A program made the translations under genes and the position numbers. Shown here piece by piece: positions 46,572-58,583 of a stretch of DNA of 64,000 nucleotides. Positions within the stretch are counted from its first letter, which is position 1; each line of letters opens with the position of its first letter. Location of the stretch: assembly GCA_010015675.1 (NCBI GenBank), contig ML976988.1, forward strand, positions 620,932-684,931, given 5' to 3'. The stretch comes from Byssothecium circinans. Its lineage: Eukaryota > Ascomycota > Dothideomycetes > Pleosporales > Massarinaceae. The notes beneath the pieces are model-generated. The model saw only the letters and a list, made by a program, of their open reading frames with translations, had not been told where the DNA came from and did no database searches.

Positions 46572-47779
46572 TTAAGCAGCGACCTTCACAGGTTCCTGGG
46601 CGCCTTTGACATCCAACTTGACAAAATCATCCGCAAGATCCGCAGCTTTGGTCGCTTCTATCGCGCTATCCGTCACAGGAGCGACAGCAGCCGCTTTGTC
46701 TGCCTCCTTCACAGCCTCTGGAACGCCCTCCTTCTCCACCTCCTTAGCCGTCCCATTGAGCTCGCCCTCCTTCCCATCTACACTCTTCTCCTCACCACCC
46801 CAGAGATAGATCTCACTCTCCCCAACCAATTTGCCCGCCTTCTCCCACCGCGCTGTCCTCGCAGCCCTTCGCTCTTTCGCGAGGGCGTCGAGTGCGGGCC
46901 AATAGATTGAGTGGTCGTACGCAAAGTCTACTTCGCCGCCGGAGTTCTTCATGAGTTGCGAGGAGGGGACGTGGCTGGTGAGGGGTTCGTTGTAGCGGAT
47001 TTTTGTCTTTGTGACGGGGTCGATGAAGGGAGATACTAGTTTGAGGAACGTAGTTACGTACCAGGGGACTATATCATACTGTCAGCAGAGATCTCACTCA
47101 ATCCCCATCGGCAAAATGCTCGGAGGTAGCTTGATGGTAGAATAGGGAACTCACGATGCGTAATCAATGCTCTCCCCAACCTCTCCGGGTAGTGGTTTTG
47201 CAAAATATTCAACACCTGCCTTGCCGTCGCAATACTGGGCTGACTCCCTGCACTCGAATTGCGGAAATCAATCAGCAGCGCCAGTGACTCCTGCCCGGGC
47301 GGTGCAATATCCAGCGTCCTCTCCAGCATATATACCAAATGCTCCACCTGCTTGGGGCTGTTCTTCGTGTTCTGCTTATTCGGGAGCAGATACAGACAGG
47401 GCCGGCCCTCATTGTCATAGCCCAAGACGACTTGCTTTCCCGTTTCGTTCTCGTCGGAGATGTAGTCTGCGGTGAAGCCGTCGGTGCCGTATTCGCGGCG
47501 CCAGATCAACGTGCCTTGAAGACGCTTAGAAGCTTGGGCGAGGTTCCATTTGGTGGCGCGCAGGTAGCGGAGGAGGCATTCACGGGTGAGCCACATGCGT
47601 TCGGAGTCGGTGAGGGGGGCTTGTTCGGCACCCTTTGCAGAGCTTTTGGGGAGATCGGTCCATGATTTCACAGTCGTGAGGAGCTCGTCGTATTTGGATT
47701 GCTGGTCGGCAGTGAGGGGAGGCGGCACAGCTGGTTTACTACCCTCTGCAGGGTGGGGGAAGGGTCCTATAGCTGACAT
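46572..47779 (-). CDS. Sec14-like CRAL-TRIO phosphatidylinositol-transfer protein
   Basis: Lipid-exchange protein of the Sec14 superfamily, moving phosphatidylinositol and another lipid between membranes. Exons 47779-47155 and 47068-46572 (86-nt intron) give 373 aa. The CRAL-TRIO N-domain is at ~60-100 (ECLLRYLRATKWNLAQASKRLQGTLIWR). The lipid-binding domain follows at ~115-260, with GRPCLYLLPNKQNT, LALLIDFRN and LNILQNHYPERLGRALI, then WYVTTFLKLVSPFIDPVTKTKI across the intron. The C-terminal ~110 residues are Lys/Glu/Ala-rich and likely disordered. It fits the soluble group that yeast Pdr16/Pdr17 or Csr1 represent; which one cannot be decided here. ATG at 47779 is the only plausible start. 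Confidence 0.9.
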
Positions 47780-48125
47780 GTTGAATAATACTCAGGGGTG
47801 GCAGGGGGTATTTGAAGAGGTGAGAGAAAGAGGTGTAAGAGGGTCAATTGTTCTGGCAGAATTGTGGGACAAGAAGGTTGTCAAGAATTGAAGAGGAAGG
47901 GAGCTGATGCCGAGCTACGGCGGTGAATGATTAAACCATGTTGGACCCTGCGTCAATGAAATGATAACTCGCCGCGAAGCTGCCTGCTCCCTATCGACGC
48001 TTTTATAGACACAGTACATGCTCCTTATCACAGCCATTACAGCTTACACGGAACGCGTCGACGCGTCTCACCGAACACCAAACCCTCACGCGCAATCCAC
48101 CCCTCACCACCACCACACGGATACC
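47780..48125. promoter_or_regulatory. Divergent promoter of SEC14-like and POL12 genes with paired MCB boxes
   Basis: 346 bp between opposing start codons. ACGCGT occurs at 48053-48058 and again at 48061-48066; together they form the perfect 14-bp palindrome ACGCGTCGACGCGT, 60 bases before the POL12 ATG. ACGCGT is the yeast MBF (Mbp1/Swi6; Cdc10 in fission yeast) element that drives S-phase genes. Confidence 0.65.
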
Positions 48126-50386
48126 ATGGACGACAGCACCACCGAACTCACCGAGCGATTTGAACGCTACTGCAACACAAAAGACAATGATCTGCCCCCC
48201 GAAGTGCTCACCGAGTTGCGGCTCATGCTGAGCCTGTTCTCGATCTCGCCCGAAGAGCTGGATTTCAAATGGCAGGCATACATGATGAAGATTGGCGGAG
48301 AGGAGAACAAGATGGACTTGAAAACTGCGAGGGACTTCAAGAAGAGTATCCGGGATGCGCTGGAGCGGGAGAGCAGAGGAAAGGCGCAACAGCAGAAGAA
48401 CGAGGCGAAGAGGGCTGCGCCAACGCCGCGTGCGAAGGGTGGGGACATGTATGACATGTAGGTCATAAGAGAGTAGCATATGAGAAGGAGATCTAATCGG
48501 CACAGGCTCGACGGGATGATACAGACACCGCGTGCCGGGGGCCTCAACAGCAGCGCCGTGAAGAGGAGATCGAACTTTGACACACCAGCCAGCAAGGCGC
48601 ACAAAAACCATGAGATGAGCTCACCTGGTGGTGTGCTCACACCGAAAGCTGATGCCAATGGCGGACCGTACGTGCTTCCTCTCATGTCCTTTCGCAGCTC
48701 TGACAATCTCAGTGTCTTCGACTTTTCTTCCCGCCAAAACGCAGGTGACATCACCGAGCAATTAAACGGTCATATTGTGCTCCCCGAACCCCCCGAAGAG
48801 GAAGAATACCCCACCGAGCCGCGTATCAAGCTCAAAGCCAACACCGACATGTCCAAATTCTCCTACAAGACCATGGCGATGAAACTCTCCGAAGCGTCCG
48901 AAGTGCTCGACGACCGCATCGACGAATTCCGCCAATTGATCCAAGAACACCTCGATCTCGAAGACAGCGCTTTCGGCAATGCTGCCTACCAGTCGCCGAA
49001 CGAAGTCATCGCCGTTGGACGCGTGTGTTCGGATCAAAGCGAGGGGAAGCTGAACACAGCATCACTCGTACTAGAAGGCTCACGGCGCTGGGGCTCGGGA
49101 CGACGAGTGCCGCTCAAGCTTGACGCCTTGACATCGTACAACTTCTTTCCTGGCCAGATAGTCGCTCTCCGCGGCACAAATGCCTCCGGCGAACTATTCG
49201 TAGTTTCTGAGGTCCTTTCCCTCCCTCTGCTCACCCAACCCGCTACCACACCCTCCGATTTTGATACGCACAATGCTCGCTACTTAGACAGCTCAGAATC
49301 CAATCCCGAAAACGTACGTCCCTTGACAATTTACATTGCATCGGGACCCTACACCACAGACCAAAATCTCGACTTCGCACCCCTACACACACTCCTAGAC
49401 AACGCAGCCACCGCCCGTGCAGACTCTGTGATATTGATAGGCCCCTTTCTCGATGCCGAACACCCCAGCATTCGATCCGGAGACTTCGATATCCCACCGC
49501 ATGTCACAAGCCCCGATCAAGCCACCATGACCGATGTCTTCAAACACTACATATCTACGGCTCTACAATCATTCACCTCCCGCAACCCGAAATGCAACAT
49601 CATTCTAGTTCCCAACCTACGAGACGCACACCACCATGCTGCCGCATTCCCCCAGGATAAATTCATCAAGAAAGAACTCGGGCTCGGCGCAGCGAGCAAA
49701 ATGGTACAGTGTGTAACAAACCCGATGACGTTGAGCATGAACGAGTTCATCGTAGGTATGAGCTCGCTCGATATCCTGGATATGTTGCGCCGCGAGGAGA
49801 TTGTAGGCGGGAAAGCCCGTGGAGTCAACCTATACGAAAGAGGAGCGAGGAACGTCATCGAACAGCGGAACTTCCTCCCCTTGTTTCCGCCTACAGCGCG
49901 CGAGAAACTGGGTATTCCGGCACCTATTGAAGAAAAACCTTTCAAGAACGGTGTTGCGAATGGCGAGGCGGCGGAAGCAGAAACGGATACGGAAACGGCG
50001 GAAGCAGATGATGGACCCAGTCCGTTCCTTCCCTTCGGGACTATGCTGGATACGTCGTACCTCAAGCTGGGAGAGATGTTGAATGTACGGCCGGATATTC
50101 TGATCACGCCGAGTGTTCTGCAAGGATGTGTAAAGGTATGCGTCAATCATGCCCCCTTTCGCCACACTCTTCGGAGAGATAGTAGGCAATATACTAACAA
50201 AGTGAACAGGTTGTTGAGTCCGTCCTAGTAATCAACCCAGGAACCCTTAGCAAGCGCCGCGCTGCAGGCACCTACGCCCGTCTCATCGTGCGGCCTGCTA
50301 CTGTCAGTGACGAGGAAAGGGAGCGGGGTGTAGCGGTTGCCAATAAGCTGTGGGAAAGGGCAAGGGTGGATATCGTGAAGATTTAG
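48126..50386 (+). CDS. POL12: DNA polymerase alpha subunit B
   Basis: Regulatory (B) subunit of DNA polymerase alpha-primase, which starts Okazaki fragments. Exons 48126-48457, 48506-50135 and 50210-50386 give 712 aa. The N-terminal ~95 residues are a helical domain (LTELRLMLSLFSISPEELDFKWQAY). A disordered, S/TP-rich linker follows (QTPRAGG, FDTPAS, LTPKA: likely CDK sites). An OB fold (~270-370: VIAVGRVCSD..FFPGQIVALRGTNASGE) precedes the inactive calcineurin-like phosphoesterase domain (~390-690). That domain includes IYIASGPYTTDQNLDFAPL, VILIGPFLDAEHP, IILVPNLRDAHH and ending SKRRAAGTYARLIV. The first donor could be GTATGA (48449) or GTAGGT (48458); both keep the frame and differ by three codons. 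An in-frame ATG at 48018 would place the MCB palindrome in coding sequence, so the ATG at 48126 (accATGG) is preferred. Confidence 0.93.
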
Positions 50387-51165
50387 GATGGAGTCTGGGT
50401 TAGATACTGAACATGTGGCGTTTGAAGGTTGACGGAGGTACATTGTACGTGCATCTTTAGTTAGGCGTGTGAGGGTCTGTACGGTTGTTCATATTTCGAG
50501 AATGAGGATAGGATGAGATGGCGGGAATAGCCACAGGAACAGTGGACTTTGTAAATGAAACCGTTGCTCCTCGCGCACCTTGGATGAGTGGGGCAATGAC
50601 ATCTTCGCTTTCATGGCTTCTCTAGGCTTCCCGCAGTAGTGCTGTTGGATTCTTACAGCTCTAGGTCACTAGGTGTCTTGCTAGCATAATGGAATGCGGT
50701 ACAGCGAGCGCGTATCGTGATTAGAGTTGTGAGTCAGGATGTTGTTCTGGCATGAGGGCTTGATGAATCACAAATGAGATCCTCTTCGGCGGTCACTCCC
50801 AATCTCAAGTTCGTATAAAGGCTTCCACTCTTGCGAGACAGGTCTTCACGCCTCCCGTATCCAGAACAGCCAACTAATGACGAGTCGCATGTAGGACCAG
50901 GCGCGAAGATTTGTGAATTTAGAGTTGGAATTTTTCCTATCAAGAGACCCAACCCTTGCGTCCGTCCCATCCATGTAGCACTGGAAGTTGCACCTAGGAT
51001 ACTCCGAAGAAGGAAAACAGAGTGTCGGGCAAGACACTCTCAGCGAGTTGTCAATTCGCGCCTCCCATAATGCCGATGCAATGTTCGCTGTGTATTTGTC
51101 GTTAGGTAGTCATCGCGTACACCATCACGCCATCCCCCGTTCCGACCGTCGAATTCGTGAGAGAT
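50387..51165. other. Intergenic region, convergent 3' ends
   Basis: About 780 bases between the POL12 and RPS29 stop codons. It contains both 3' UTRs and no further reading frame of note. Confidence 0.5.
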
Positions 51166-51567
51166 TTATCGGTGCTGTATGGAATTAGCAAAGGTGTGCG
51201 ATTGAGAGGCGGTATTGTATTGGAGGTATATCGTGGTCATGGGCAAGTACGGGTCGGAAGTAGAGGTAGTCTTTCGTACCTTGACGAATCCAATGTCGGC
51301 GCTCTTCTCCCTGAAGCACTGGCGGCAGATGTTGAGGCCGTACTTGCGGATGAGACCGGCAGGGTGAGTGCAGACGCGGCTGTCAAAATTCCGTCAGCGG
51401 ATATCCTTCATTCACCAACACCTCTTCGCCATCCATTTATAGCTTTCCTCCTCCATTCCGCTCTTCTACCGGCGTGCAAATCGCGTATACAAGGCTATAA
51501 CGTACCAAGAGCGGGAGCCCTTGCCGTAGGTGCGCGGGCGCGAGTACCAGACGGATTCGTGAGACAT
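51166..51567 (-). CDS. RPS29: 40S ribosomal protein S29 (uS14)
   Basis: Small-subunit ribosomal protein with a structural zinc site near the mRNA/tRNA head region of the 40S. Coding exons 51567-51506 (62 nt), 51379-51280 (100 nt) and 51174-51166 (9 nt, including the stop) give exactly 56 aa, the universal length of S29. The protein opens [21 protein letters not shown]; four cysteines at 21, 24, 39 and 42 form the zinc ribbon (CRVC...CRQC); it ends DIGFVKHR. Introns are 126 and 105 nt. A further 72-nt intron in the 5' UTR is likely (51680-51609, GTAAGT...CGCAG). The last exon supplies only the final two residues and stop. Because no exon exceeds 100 nt, simple ORF scanning misses this gene. 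Confidence 0.95.
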
Positions 51568-52658
51568 GGTGGATGGGTGTGGAGCGAGATGTGCTTGCGG
51601 AGTCGCTGCTGCGTCGTAATCAGTCTACTTAGTCTCTCTTGAAGCATTTCATTCGGCGATATAGACGGTAAGGTACTTACAAAGATGCTCGTGGAGGGTG
51701 GTGTGTATCTGTCTACGGTGATGTCGTCGGTCGGGGTATTCGCGATGGGGATGCGTGTGAATTTTGGAGCGTGTGATTAAGCGAGCGGGCGATTGTGGTG
51801 CCAAGACTTTACCGCGATCGATTGGTCAAATCTTGAAAGAGAGTTGCTAGATACGGATTGTTGAAATTCCTCGACAACGAATTTGTACGTTGGGAATCGA
51901 TGACATCGACCTTAAGCAAGCACACAGTCTCCAAATAATGTCCACAGCACAGGCGCCTTGGGCCCAGCTGCGGATCACGTGGAACACTCATCAACACCAC
52001 AACGAAATCTGCAGAGTCGCCATAATCACACGTCTTAACCCTAAGAACGACAACATATCGCCTGCCCTTGTCTTAGAGTTCCATATCGTTCCAAAAGTTC
52101 GGACGCTCTCTGCGAGCCACGTGTGAGCTAAAACCAAACCTACCTAGTAATGCGAAAACTACGAACTTTTGAAGCTATCCACGTTCTAGATTACGCCCCT
52201 ATTGGGCAGCGGCTGAGCAGCCATCCGACGTGCGCCACTCCAAAAGCCACCACGTCGTATCTAGGTAAAAACGATAACATCGCTTCTCCCTGCTAAAATT
52301 GGTAATGGCATCTTTCTTCTCGAAGCATGCCAGGTGTTTCAACTTTACGAGAAATCCCTGGGAATACGAGCTTACCTTAGTCGACGCATGCTTTGACCAT
52401 ACGACTGACATTTCATAATCTGTAATGAAATCGCCACCAAATGTATGCAGTGATCTTGACGAAGGCAAAAGAAGTGTTTCCATGAAAAGGAACTTTCGAT
52501 TCATTGCAAGCGATATCAAGCACTATGTACAAGCTCAATCTCCGAAGTATATACACGAGAAAGATCGTAAAAGGCTCACCGGCTCCCTCATCAGAAGACA
52601 TCACTATCCTCAAACAACAACACCGCACAGTCTCAATCATTAACAGCAACACTCATCC
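51568..52658. other. RPS29 5' region and intergenic DNA
   Basis: The first ~200 bases are the RPS29 5' UTR and its probable intron (51609-51680). The remainder (to 52,658) shows no gene; the right edge is the 3' flank of the secreted protein gene. Confidence 0.5.
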
Positions 52659-54658
52659 TCAAAGCGCCGCGTCAACAACCGTACCAACCAAGCCCCTCTT
52701 TCTCCTCCTCGGCGCGGTGACCAATTCACTCCTGCCCCCAAGATCACTCACGCACTGGATGTTCGTCGGTTGCTTGACACTCCTGCTCGAATAACTCCAC
52801 TTGCCCGCCGCCGTGCTGGTCATAGGGAGTGTCGTTCCCCCATTGTTCAACAACAGACTCATCTGCTTGTTGTCGCCGTTGATGACGTTAGAGGAGCAAG
52901 TCACGCCGATGGTTCCCGACTGTCGCGACTCCCATGTATAAGTATTAACCACGACACTGTCGGCTGCTGTAGGGGTGACAGAGATAGTAACGTTGGCCTT
53001 GGAAGTCTTGGAAGAGTCGGACTTCTTGGAGAGCGTGACCTCGAAGACGAAAGAAGTTGCGGCTGTGACTTTGGGGAGATTGACAGTGGCGGTAGCGGCG
53101 GAAGGAGACGTGATGCTAACGGTAGCGCTTGCAGGAGAAGTCTTGGTCCATGCGTAGTTGAGATCATTGTTGTTGATCGCGGTGTTGTTGTTCGAGGCGA
53201 CCAGAAAGATTTGGGCACCTCCGCGTTGAGCAGAGGAAAACGGCGCGACGAAAGCAACAGGCGCATCGCCGCCTGGGGCAGACGTACCTGTAGGCGGCGC
53301 AGTATCGCCCGGACTGCATGTCTTACTCGGCGCCGGGGGATTAGCACCCGGGAACGGCGATAAGGGACCATACTGCTTGCCATCGAGGAAGTCACCCTGT
53401 ACCATGTTGCGGAAGTTGTTGAAGTTGAAAGGAATGAACTCGGCGCCGGGATTGTCGACTTCAGGGTAGATCCATTCTGTGACTGGGGTTACATATTTGC
53501 CAGCTTCGATGCCGTCCTTGGTGGTGATGATTTTCGATTGGGTTTTGACGACGTATTCACGGGTGTAAGGAGTTTGGGCTGTGGTGGACTCAATGCGGGC
53601 TTCCCATTTGCAACGGGCGTCTCCGCCACGAGGAGTGGCAGACCCAATTTGTCGTTCAGTTTCAGCACCAGTGCAGGGGTCGACGTCGATGGCGAAAATG
53701 GTCACGGCAGCGTTGGCACAGGACGATAGAAAACCAATGAACTATGCAGTGGTAAGCTAAGAGTTTTGGTAACGATGTGTTATGGTGACTTACTCTAAAG
53801 TCTGCGACTTCGACGTTGCCATTGTTATCAAAGACACCGATGAGAGCATCTTCAACACGGATGTACTGAGGAACAGTATCCGATGCTGATGTCGTCACCT
53901 GAACGTTGATGGCGGCTACTTCGAAAGCTGCGATCGTACTTCCAGTCTTGACACCCGAGTACTCAACGAAGTCCCCGACGGCGAGAGGCACCATTGCCAA
54001 CGGGTCCGGCGCCGCAAAACTTGTGGAACCAGCCGGACGGTTCGAGCTTGGACACTTCTCATCCGTACTGGACCTTTGAATACACATTGGAAAACCGGAG
54101 AAAGCAGTGACGCTGGGGTTCTCATCGTCAACAGGGAAGAAAGGCGCATTGTTCGTCGCGGCACCGAACACACCATTGGGGTCACTGAGTTTGACTGTAG
54201 GGCCTCCTCGGATTTTGAAAGAGGCGTCAGCACCATTGATGGATTCAATGTATCCTTGGCCAATTCGTGTACTGATTCCCTGAGCAACGATGATTTGGGC
54301 TGCGATGGGCTGTCCTGCAATGGCGTTGCCGTTGACAGTGACTTCAAAGCCTCCGACGCCAGCACCACAAAGCTCACCAAATGGGACCCATCTCACGGGG
54401 AATTGGGTGATGAGATTCTTGGGGACTTTGAAAGTCCAGCCATCGACCGTGATAGTGCCACCAGAATTATATTCTGTGGTGTCAACGTTGCATCTGGAGT
54501 CATATTAGTATCTCCTGCGAAGGTGTGACATGGAGCCGAGGGAAGCCTCACCCATCCAAATTACCAATGACTGATACACCGTAAGTTCCTGGGATCGGGG
54601 TTGCAGCCAGAACTAATGAGGCCAGCGAAAGAATGGGAGCTATCTTTGCGTAGAACAT
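52659..54658 (-). CDS. Secreted protein of unknown function
   Basis: I do not recognise the family. Exons 54658-54552, 54493-53794 and 53741-52659 give 629 aa. Residues 1-18 are a signal peptide (MFYAKIAPILSLASLVLA). The mature part starts with a small beta-rich domain, with Cys pairs and Gly-rich turns (GCNVDTTEYNSGGTITVDGWTF). Repeated short beta segments continue to about residue 400 (VTVNGNAIAG, VALGDF-like, FIPFNFNNFRN). A Pro/Ser/Thr-rich linker (~405-435) leads to an Ig/cadherin-like beta domain (~435-585: FLVASNNNT, FVFEVTLSKKSD, ANVTISV, YTWESRQSGTIGV). The C-terminus is basic (APRRRKRGLVG). No GPI signal or transmembrane anchor follows. A cell-wall, adhesion or lectin-like role would fit the architecture but is not shown. 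Confidence 0.82.
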
Positions 54659-57600
54659 AATGAATGATGCTTAGATGAATACGTCTAAGATGGAAAGACG
54701 ATGGAGGCGTGCTGAAAAAACAGAGAAGGTGGAGAAGCATGAGATTTATATACTTCACTCTCCAGCTTATCACCCAATGGCCTGAGCGCCCCCAACCGCT
54801 CACATGTCCCTAACCCACCCCCATATCTCGTCAATATTCGTACTAAAGCATTTACCATCCGCACCCGGAAGGCCCTCTCCGCACAGCGAAACTTTCCGAA
54901 TCCGAGCAAGACATGGTCCAGAAGTCCTTCTACCTGCGTACAATGCAGGGACCTCACAAGCGCGGAAAAGTGTACAGCAGAGTATCCACGCGTCAATACT
55001 TCCAAGGACATAACCGAGTTACCTAAAAAGACGTTCAACTCCGAGATATGTCCAAATTTCAGACTTGGTCTACTAGGTACGCCTCTTTGCGGGTATGGCC
55101 GATGGCGTTGATATCTACGAGGCGCTAAGTTGAAGCTTCACAAAAGAGCTTATCTGTTCTGAGCAAGAGCAAGGGACAGGCCTTCGCGAACCTGCATGTT
55201 GGCCACGGGGCCTGGGTGGGATGGGCGGACCTCTAGGCACCGGGGGCGGCTGATGAGAGCCAAAAAATGGATTCCTCGTGTTCGAGGCAGTTGTCTACAC
55301 CATGTAGAAGTTTACTTGGCTCTGGTTCGCAGCCGTGAGCTAGTCAACGGTGGTGGCATACCGTAGAAACGTGGACCAAGCACTTCATAGTAAGCTAAAT
55401 GTCAACTGAGTTTGGGAAGGTATATATGCGGGTATGCACTCCGAGTGATACACCATGTCAACTGGGAGGGAGCACGACTCGGTCGAATGCAAGCATTTTG
55501 GTGCCTAGAAAAAAGTCAGGCGAGATTTGCAGGCTCGCTCCACCGTCGCCTGAAGGAGCCAGATCGAGCACGCTCGTATCTCTGCTCTATTTTTACCACT
55601 GTACGTGTTCCTACGGTCCTAGCAGAAGTCTTACACGAGCGAATCCTGAGTCTCAAGAGTCTGACTAGGACTGTCAGACTGGAGACGAGATTCAGCGAAC
55701 CAGTGGTGAGGATTAGAGAAGATGGAGAAAGGCGGGAGTCGACGGCTCGTGGTGGCCATTCTAGAGCACGCTCTTCCATTATTCAGCTGAGAGGCTTGCT
55801 GAGCCGAGTGGGATTTGGCGCGCGAGTCTGCAGCGTCACGGCTGTTCGCGTGCATCACAGAGCGGAGAGATGTGGCATGGCACCGGAAGAGAGTTTGTTC
55901 AATACTATCTTCGTATGTTACGGCTTTCTTCCCCCGCGACGTAGTCGGCAATAGATACGTGATGTGCCTAGAGCGACATACCTACGTAAGTCTAAGACAA
56001 GCTTCAAGAAGCGGAGAGCACTAAGCGAGTCACGCTAATTGCCCGAGCTCTCCTCCACCACCCTCGTGGGCAGGTATGGGATTTCTGATGCAAGGCCGGA
56101 CAGTGTGGTCAAGGGTGAGTATGCGTATGCAGGGTACAATGTCTCAGCCGCATACACCTACATCCTGCGTGCAGCACGCAGTTCTTTGCCTCCGCCAACA
56201 CTGAGTCTGGATTTGTCGACCATCGCCGCATCGCCGCATCGCTGCATTCCGCACCTTGTAGAGTAGGCACTCTGCCAGTCACATCGATCCGGTATTTTCG
56301 TGTGGGAACTTGGAAGATGGATGCAGGTTGTGCCTTGTTGGCTAGGATTTGGGCTAGTCGTCAGCACGTGCGGTAAGAAGCGAAACCGACACTGGTGCAT
56401 TTTGTAGTCACTGATCGACCTCCAAAGACTCCAAATCTAGTCCATCCAATATCACGTCTGCGAAGAAGTGCCGAAGCTGCACACCGTCACCTTCACCCAC
56501 GCAGCGGAGGCACAACTGCCCAGCAATCGGTATATAGCCCACGGTCTTGGTTCCGCACCTGCATCCTCGGCCCGCACTTGCAGATGATCCAATAGTCTAC
56601 GGCTGCGGCCTCTTTCACCCCGAGGTGTTCGGTCATCCGACCCAACTGTACGGTAATCAGTACGCTTGTTCTTTTAGGGCAACTGGGTGACCTGGCCACC
56701 GCATGCATGGCAAAGGGGAGAACGCATATGTTGAAAGAATGTAACATTATGTGTCCATGCAGATCGGATAGGCTGTACGTGGCGGGGTTGGGTAGTTGTG
56801 TCTGGCGGCATCTTGGCAATTTTTCCTCTGAGGAATGGATGCGTATATCTCATTAGCATTTGTATCAATGACTAGAGGCGCGCTGCATGTAGTATGCATT
56901 GAAGGGACTCTTCGTCATGGATTAATGCCGATGCTCCCATGATGCCTCCGTAGAGCAATGTTTGTGTCAATCTTAGGGCATTCTACGTTTGGATAGTCTT
57001 CCGAAAGTTATATGTGTCGTAGTAGTCGTCGTGCATCGTTCCCCTCTCCCACTCGCGGAAACACATATCCTTTCGAACGTCCAGTAAGGTGAAGTCTCCA
57101 AAGTGATTTGCTAACCTTTCTTCGATCACTTTCTCTTCCGGAGAGAGAGATTGGCTCTCGATATCCGCCATCAAGTCTGCGACTTCAAGCATACATCACT
57201 CGTATGGCTCTGAATTTCGGGTCCTTCGTATCAACAAATTCCACAAGATAACTTGATCTTGAAGACCGCAGCAGACACATTGTGACGGCGACTGATACCG
57301 CATATGAGTGCATTTAGCACAAGCCGGGTCAAAGTCCTTAAGCCTGTAATGCCCATGAAATGCTCGATGCCGCTCCGGTTACGTTCACCAACTCAGTGAG
57401 TTCCCCGAATAGATGCAAGAGCAGGGATGCGTTGAATGTAGTTGCCTTCCGAGCTGTACTCCTGTTCTGTATGGCCATATTCGTTTTGCGAAGTGCGGAA
57501 ACGCATTTTTGGCGTCCTAGTTTCCGGGCCGAAGGTGAATAAAATGGTTCGAAAGAAATGCGAGGCTAAAGGCATCGATATTCGAGGAGAGAAGGTCCGG

Positions 57601-58583
57601 CGCATTCTCGGAATTGAGATGCGGAGACAGGAAGTCCCAATCCCGCGGCCAAAGTCCTCAATTTAGAAGGCGAGGAATAGCTCACGCGCCTGAACTTGTA
57701 GATCTACTGGAATGTTGAGCTAAGTTGCCACTCTTTTTCGTCCGCTTCGAAGCAACCTTGCTCTTGCGTGATGTTGTTTTTGACCGCACAATTTGAGTTT
57801 CATGATAGATATCAAGGGGGTTGGCATCTCGATAACCGTAGCATCCGGTCCTAGCAAGGAAGTAGGAGCTACAGCTGGGGCGCTGGAGGTCGCACTGTGT
57901 CCTGAGCTGAATGTTCAACACGTGAATTGCTCAGGGGAGGTTTATGCGAAGGGCCACATCTTTGGCAGGCCGTTGATGACCGTCCATGGAGCACCCTGAC
58001 GCCTTCTGGTATGCGGATCATAAGACACAGCAGCATCCAAATTGGTAGCTTATCGGTCGAGATGTTGTGGTGCGTATTACTGCGTGTGCTAGGCTGACCG
58101 ATTAGAGATGGAAAGAAACTAAGCCGTTGAGGTCCACGGGTTCAGACGAGGTTCAAGAGTGCGCTAACCGTATTCAGTAACCAACCCGCAGGCGTTCTGA
58201 CGTCAATTCTCAAAACCATCCCCCCAGTCTTCATAATCTTTGGTCTAATCAGACGGGATAGAGTTGACTCATGCACAGAAACTATTCGTCAATTTCGCAA
58301 AGTTTCGGTTCTGAACTTCAGCACTAGCTAGGAATGAGAACGCAAAGGGTGTAGCGTTTGGGGCTAGGTATTCTATGGAAGCAACCTAGAGATAAGTCAA
58401 ATTATGATTGAATATGTCTATTCCCGTGAAGTGACAGGTTCCCCGTAGGGCCGAGGAAGCTAGTATGAGCCGCAGGGGCTAAAATAGTCGGTAAAGCTGT
58501 AACGGAGTATTGACGTTGAACTTGGTACCACTGGGAGCAGTGGCAATCATGGGAGAGATTAGTAATCTGATGCCCTGGAGCAG
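54659..58583. other. Gene-poor interval of about 3.9 kb
   Basis: No gene I can support. Short frames are scattered on both strands. The most protein-like is 57192-56983 on the minus strand (ATG, 69 aa, acidic/polar, beginning MLEVADLMADIE); another is a 41-aa basic stretch near 57,544-57,666 (+). Neither has recognisable homology or flanking exons. The interval is not markedly AT-rich, so strong mutation of repeats is not obvious. It may hold relics or non-coding transcripts. Confidence 0.45.

Noticed and set aside
48018..48125. N-terminal extension of POL12 from the ATG at 48018
   Set aside because: It would place the paired MCB palindrome in coding sequence, adds a His-rich stretch not seen in the family, and the ATG at 48126 has a better context.
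55412..55954. 180-codon plus-strand frame in the gene-poor interval
   Set aside because: Arg/Ser-rich with no start codon context or recognisable fold, and an equally open minus-strand frame overlaps it.
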